A DNA stretch of 9,625 bases from Planctomycetota bacterium (lineage in GTDB: Bacteria; Planctomycetota; Phycisphaerae; Phycisphaerales; SM1A02), in contig QWPU01000061.1 in the NCBI GenBank assembly GCA_003671065.1, positions 1 through 9,625 of the forward strand, in the 5' to 3' direction. Under the pieces are notes generated by a model that worked only from the letters and a program-made list of their open reading frames with translations, was not told where the DNA came from and did no database searches. This document shows positions 6,787 through 9,625 of this stretch, piece after piece. Position numbers and translations under genes: made by a program. The stretch's first letter is position 1. Every line of letters begins with the position of its first letter.

Positions 6787-8229
6787 TCAGCGCGCCAGTT
6801 GCGCAAACTCACCGAGCAACACCGCGTGACTCTTGATCGCGTTGCGATAGCACTCCAACTCGAACTTCTCGTTGGGTGAGTGGACGCAATCGTCGTCGAG
6901 CCCAAAGCCAACGAGCAGCGCATCCATGTTCAGAATGCGACCGATCGAGCCAACCGCGGGAATGCTGCCGCCACTGCCAATGAGCAGCGGCGATTTTCCA
7001 AACACGGTGCGAAGCCCACGGTCCGCCGCCGCAAGAAATCGGCTCTGCTCTGAGACTTCAATCGCAGGATTCGTGCCGTGGCGCTCAAACTCCGCGCGGC
7101 AACCCTTGGGCAATCGCGCGCGGACAAACGCTTCGAACGCTTCGGCGATCTTCTCTGGATCCTGCTTGGAAACAAGGCGAAAACTCACTTTCGCTGTCGC
7201 GTGCGCGGCGATGACGGTCTTCGCGCCCTTGCCGGTGTAGCCGCCGAAGATGCCGTTGACATCGCAGGTTGGCCGTGACCATGTGCGCTCAAGCGTCGAT
7301 CGTTGCGTTTCGCCGTAGCCGTCGGTGAGGCCAATGTCGCCGAGGAATTCAGTGTCGCTGAAGCCAAGCGCATTCCATTGCGCTTTTGTTTCGGGCGCGG
7401 GCTCGCCCACACCGTCATAGAAACCAGGAATCGTGATGCGACGATTGTCATCGTGCAATTGCGCGATGATCTGTGCGAGGACATTGATCGGATTCGCAAC
7501 CGCGCCGCCATACATGCCGCTGTGCAAGTCGCGCGTCGGACCGTGAATCGTCACTTCCATGTACACAAGTCCACGCAAACGAGTGGTGATCGCAGGCGTT
7601 GTGATGTCCCACATACCCGTGTCGCTCACGACGCACACATCCGCAGCAAGCCGCTCCTTCGAGAGCAGCATGAATGGCTCAAGGCTACGACTTCCCGATT
7701 CTTCTTCGCCTTCGATCATCAGCGTGACGGGGCAGGGCGGACCACCCGCGAGAGTCTTCCACGCACGGAGCGCTTCGACGATGCCCATGACTTGACCTTT
7801 GTCGTCAACTGCTCCGCGCGCAACCACGCGCTTTCCGCGCGGACCATCGATAATTTGCGGCTCAAACGGCGGACTGTTCCACAACTCGAGTGGATCAGCT
7901 GGCTGCACATCGTAGTGGCCGTAGTAGAGAATGCGCGGTCGCTTGGCAGCATCCGCACCGACACCAGGATGATGCGCAACGACCATCGGTTGACCGATCG
8001 TCGGCGCGGCTTCGGCAGTGAAGCCGAGTTCAACGAGTTGCTCGACGAGCCACTGCGCGCAACGACGCGTTTCATTATCGAATGATGGATCAGTGCTCAC
8101 GCTCGGTATTCGAAGAAAATCTTCAAGTCGAGTGACACTCTCAGCAAAGGCTTGATCCGCCTGCGCCATGAGTGCTAGAGGAGAGGGAAGAACAACTGGT
8201 GCGGTGGAACCGCTTGCGGAAGTCGACAT
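6787..8229 (-). CDS. M20 family metallodipeptidase (carnosinase/CNDP-like)
   Basis: This 480-residue, probably cytosolic enzyme should hydrolyse dipeptides with a two-metal centre. All expected residues are visible, numbered from the ATG at 8229: H105 and D107 in YGHYDVQPAD, bridging D142 in GAVDDKG, catalytic E175 and metal-binding E176 in EGEEESGS, D203 in VVSDTGMWD, H236 in HSGMYGG (the dimer-partner His in CNDP enzymes), and H450 in CVHSPNE. The spacing closely follows human CNDP2. The dimerisation (lid) domain lies between about residues 205 and 385. There is no signal peptide. An in-frame TTG at 8343 would overlap the upstream zinc-ribbon gene and adds an unlikely extension, so I chose ATG 8229; ATG 8169 is an alternative. 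The gene starts 32 bases after the zinc-ribbon stop. No Shine-Dalgarno is present, but TACACT lies 6 bases upstream. The substrate is not identifiable. Confidence 0.95.
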   Translation of the reverse strand: MSTSASGSTAPVVLPSPLALMAQADQAFAESVTRLEDFLRIPSVSTDPSFDNETRRCAQWLVEQLVELGFTAEAAPTIGQPMVVAHHPGVGADAAKRPRILYYGHYDVQPADPLELWNSPPFEPQIIDGPRGKRVVARGAVDDKGQVMGIVEALRAWKTLAGGPPCPVTLMIEGEEESGSRSLEPFMLLSKERLAADVCVVSDTGMWDITTPAITTRLRGLVYMEVTIHGPTRDLHSGMYGGAVANPINVLAQIIAQLHDDNRRITIPGFYDGVGEPAPETKAQWNALGFSDTEFLGDIGLTDGYGETQRSTLERTWSRPTCDVNGIFGGYTGKGAKTVIAAHATAKVSFRLVSKQDPEKIAEAFEAFVRARLPKGCRAEFERHGTNPAIEVSEQSRFLAAADRGLRTVFGKSPLLIGSGGSIPAVGSIGRILNMDALLVGFGLDDDCVHSPNEKFELECYRNAIKSHAVLLGEFAQLAR

Positions 8230-8235
8230 TCGTGA

Positions 8236-8241
8236 AGTGTA
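8236..8241 (-). promoter_or_regulatory. Candidate -10 hexamer (TACACT) upstream of the M20 peptidase
   Basis: On the minus strand GTACACT is followed by exactly 6 bases (TCACGA) and then the ATG at 8229. With the usual distance from -10 to the start of transcription, the first transcribed base would be the A of the start codon. It lies in the 32-base spacer after the zinc-ribbon gene. No strong -35 is visible. Confidence 0.45.
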
Positions 8242-8261
8242 CGGGCGCGCGCGAGAGTTGA

Positions 8262-8591
8262 TCAGCGCACGATAAAGGCCGCTGCACCAAGCGCGAGCAC
8301 AGAGATTCCAATGATCGCCGCGCCGAAGAGGAACACGAGCCAACGCTCAACTAAGCGCCACTCGCGACCAGATGCTTCGAGTTCGCTCACGCGTGGGCGT
8401 GTAGCGGCGCGTGGAGTGGTCGCTTCGATGCCTTCCATTTCGGCATAGCTCATTGGCTTTCGAGCAGTCAAGTCGCACGCACAGCGTGGACAATTCGTTT
8501 GACCAGCGCGTTCAAGTGCTGCGCCAGAGAATCCGCACGCGACGCATTGGCGGCGGTGGATGCCCGAGGTGTCACGCGTGCGGGTCAGCAT
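8262..8591 (-). CDS. Small zinc-ribbon protein with C-terminal membrane helix (109 aa)
   Basis: From ATG 8591 the product has four zinc-ligand cysteines: C16 and C19 in CVACGFSG, and C34 and C37 in NCPRC (C39 is an extra Cys). The CxxC-x14-CxxC spacing is that of a short zinc ribbon. A polar linker of about 40 residues follows, then one hydrophobic helix at about 84-107 with only an Arg after it, so the ribbon probably faces the cytoplasm on a tail anchor. Planctomycete genomes carry many such small ribbon-plus-helix proteins of unknown role. ATG 8657 and GTG 8684 are in frame upstream, but their extra residues show no conserved pattern and a promoter-like TATTCT lies between 8591 and 8657. 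The gene is divergent from the membrane-protein gene at 8731 and precedes the M20 gene by 32 bases. Confidence 0.8.
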   Translation of the reverse strand: MLTRTRDTSGIHRRQCVACGFSGAALERAGQTNCPRCACDLTARKPMSYAEMEGIEATTPRAATRPRVSELEASGREWRLVERWLVFLFGAAIIGISVLALGAAAFIVR

Positions 8592-8597
8592 GGATAG

Positions 8598-8625
8598 AGA
8601 ATAGCACGGTGTTTCGCGCTTCCAA
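8598..8625 (-). promoter_or_regulatory. Candidate promoter with extended -10 for the zinc-ribbon gene
   Basis: On the minus strand TTGGAA (8625-8620, four of six matches to TTGACA) is followed after 16 bases by TATTCT (8603-8598). A TGC immediately precedes the hexamer, making an extended -10. Six bases then separate TATTCT from the ATG at 8591, so transcription would start at the A of the ATG. It is the most complete promoter in the window. Confidence 0.5.
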
Positions 8626-8639
8626 ACGAAAAACCGTTT
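8624..8639. repeat. AAACG-N6-CGTTT inverted repeat at the zinc-ribbon promoter
   Basis: A perfect 5-bp inverted repeat (8624-8628 and 8635-8639) touches the -35 of the zinc-ribbon gene. An overlapping alternative pairing, CGAAA with TTTCG (8627-8631 and 8637-8641), also exists. The position suits an operator for a dimeric regulator, but the arms are short and chance is possible. Confidence 0.35.
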
Positions 8640-8649
8640 CGAACTTGAA

Positions 8650-8679
8650 GGGCTCATCCTCAGGCGTGGCGAGGAGCCC
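8650..8679. repeat. Interrupted hairpin-like inverted repeat in the divergent spacer
   Basis: GGGCT (8650-8654) pairs with AGCCC (8675-8679) and CCTC (8658-8661) with GAGG (8671-8674), leaving a 3-base bulge and a 9-base loop. An uninterrupted GGGCTC/GAGCCC pairing is the alternative. No T tract follows on either strand, so it is not a typical terminator. It lies upstream of both predicted promoters, which favours a DNA-level role if it has one. Confidence 0.4.
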
Positions 8680-8716
8680 CTCACCGCGATCCGACGCAGT
8701 CACCATCCGCCCACCG

Positions 8717-8722
8717 TAGTAT
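8717..8722 (+). promoter_or_regulatory. Candidate -10 hexamer (TAGTAT) upstream of the right-hand membrane protein gene
   Basis: TAGTAT fits TANNNT, matches TATAAT at four positions and ends 8 bases before the ATG at 8731. There is no Shine-Dalgarno sequence in the spacer and no clear -35. It is the plus-strand counterpart of the minus-strand sites with similar spacing. Confidence 0.35.
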
Positions 8723-8730
8723 TCGCGCCC

Positions 8731-9625
8731 ATGGATCCAACCCCGACCACGCCCGCGGCAGACGCGCGACTCCCCGCACTGTTCTCGGCCGTCACCAGCG
8801 CGATGCAACCCGCGCGTTTCCCTCTGGCGTTGCTCGCCGTGCTTGTCATTTCGGCGCTCGCGCCGATCCTCGACTTGGCTGCTGGGAATCACTACGGCGC
8901 AAGGGGATTTGCTGGAAGCGCCCTGGGCGAAAGCGAGCGCGAGGTCGCGTATCAGCGCGCGCGTAGTGCGACGAGCCGAATTGCGGAGTTTGAATTGCAG
9001 CGGCTCGAGCGCGGCGAAGGCGCCGATAGCCCCGATGCGGATCCTGTTCCGCCGCGACGAGTGAGTCTGAGCGAGATGCAAGGCGCGATTCGCGGCGCAA
9101 CCGCGAGCATTATCGCGGAGCGCAACGCCAGCGAAATCCCTCTCGACGAGGTGGAAGAACTCCGCATTCGTGAGCGCGCGAGCGCCGCGATGCTGATCAT
9201 CGCAAGCGCTCAACCGCGCGGCGTCGCAAGCGTTTTTCTCGATGGTGAACGCGCCGCTGCGAAGCAAGTCTTCAACGGCGTGGTGAGATTCGATGCCGAG
9301 ATGTTTCTTGCGGGCGCGCTCGGCGCAGTCTTTTCAGTTCCTGCAGCAGCGATTCGCGCGGCTCCGATTGTGTTCCCGCTCGGACTCATCGTGCTGCTCT
9401 GCGCGTTGACATTTGTCGCTGGTGGAAGTTGCCGCATGGCGGCGGTTCACGCGGGTCGCGCGGCGCGCCTCTCTGCGCGCGACGGAGCTTCCTTTGCGCG
9501 CAAACAAGGCCTGAATCTCGTGGCGCTTCCGATCTTGCCGTGCATTGTGCTCGGCGCGATGGCGCTCGTGGTCGTGGTGTTCGCGTTTCTCTTACGCGTG
9601 CCCGCCGCCAATTTGTTGAGTGGGC
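8731..9625 (+). CDS. Multi-pass membrane protein, planctomycete type (partial, C-terminus beyond right edge)
   Basis: The frame is open from ATG 8731 to the right edge, giving at least 298 residues. A first membrane helix is at about 31-50. It is followed by a long, charged region (about 51-190) predicted to be mostly alpha-helical, with many Arg and Glu. Further helices lie at about 192-231 and 262-289. Between the last two is a basic loop, GGSCRMAAVHAGRAARLSAR then FARKQ. It resembles, from memory, the 'GG-x-RMAA-x-x-AR' loop of large uncharacterised planctomycete membrane proteins whose genes often cluster with other membrane proteins. The N-terminal 25 residues are Pro/Thr/Ala-rich and not a signal peptide, so the N-terminus should be cytoplasmic. 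The coding strand is Arg/Ala-rich with G or C at most third positions. The gene is divergent from the zinc-ribbon gene with a 139-base spacer. Function is unknown. Confidence 0.8.
   Translation, partial: MDPTPTTPAADARLPALFSAVTSAMQPARFPLALLAVLVISALAPILDLAAGNHYGARGFAGSALGESEREVAYQRARSATSRIAEFELQRLERGEGADSPDADPVPPRRVSLSEMQGAIRGATASIIAERNASEIPLDEVEELRIRERASAAMLIIASAQPRGVASVFLDGERAAAKQVFNGVVRFDAEMFLAGALGAVFSVPAAAIRAAPIVFPLGLIVLLCALTFVAGGSCRMAAVHAGRAARLSARDGASFARKQGLNLVALPILPCIVLGAMALVVVVFAFLLRVPAANLLSG

Noticed and set aside
7303..8085. Plus-strand 260-codon open frame opposite the M20 peptidase gene
   Set aside because: It is antisense to a gene with all catalytic residues; the translation is Arg/His-rich with no motif.
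8572..9267. Minus-strand 231-codon open frame opposite the right-hand membrane protein gene
   Set aside because: The plus-strand frame shows proper membrane helices and a recognisable basic loop; the minus frame is low in hydrophobic structure and overlaps the zinc-ribbon gene start.

Overview
The window looks like ordinary chromosomal DNA from a GC-rich bacterium, most likely a planctomycete (possibly Phycisphaerae). This is inferred from the protein families: an EF-hand/Gly-Pro-rich secreted protein, a seryl-tRNA synthetase of the LNNT type, a GATase-like membrane protein beside an ABC ATPase, a small zinc-ribbon membrane protein, and a membrane protein with a conserved 'GG-x-CRMAA' loop. 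The near absence of Shine-Dalgarno sequences also fits. No tRNA, rRNA, CRISPR array, insertion sequence, phage gene or origin was seen.

Layout. Seven of the nine genes are on the minus strand, so transcription runs right to left through most of the window. From the right: a partial membrane-protein gene on the plus strand (8731 to the edge) is divergent from a zinc-ribbon membrane protein gene (8591-8262). The latter is followed by an M20 metallodipeptidase gene (8229-6787). A small plus-strand ORF for a 60-residue single-pass membrane protein (6585-6767) lies in the gap that follows. Then come a very large membrane protein with a GATase-like domain (6492-3823), an ABC-2-type ATPase (3813-2866, only 9 bases downstream), NAD kinase (nadK, 2823-1954), seryl-tRNA synthetase (serS, 1931-534), and the 5' part of a secreted EF-hand protein gene running off the left edge.

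How they work together. The large membrane protein and the ABC ATPase are probably one functional unit, an exporter or envelope-remodelling complex. No ABC-2 permease gene is adjacent, so the membrane partner is either encoded elsewhere or is the large protein itself. nadK and serS are housekeeping genes in the same run. The M20 enzyme is a cytosolic peptidase of the carnosinase type, with every expected metal ligand present.

The most interesting signal is regulatory. None of the nine start codons has a clear Shine-Dalgarno sequence, while six have a TANNNT (-10-like) hexamer ending 6 to 9 bases before the ATG, and three of these are the identical TACACT. At 6-base spacing transcription would begin on the A of the start codon. 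This is the pattern of leaderless mRNAs, and it suggests that genes which look like one operon carry their own promoters.
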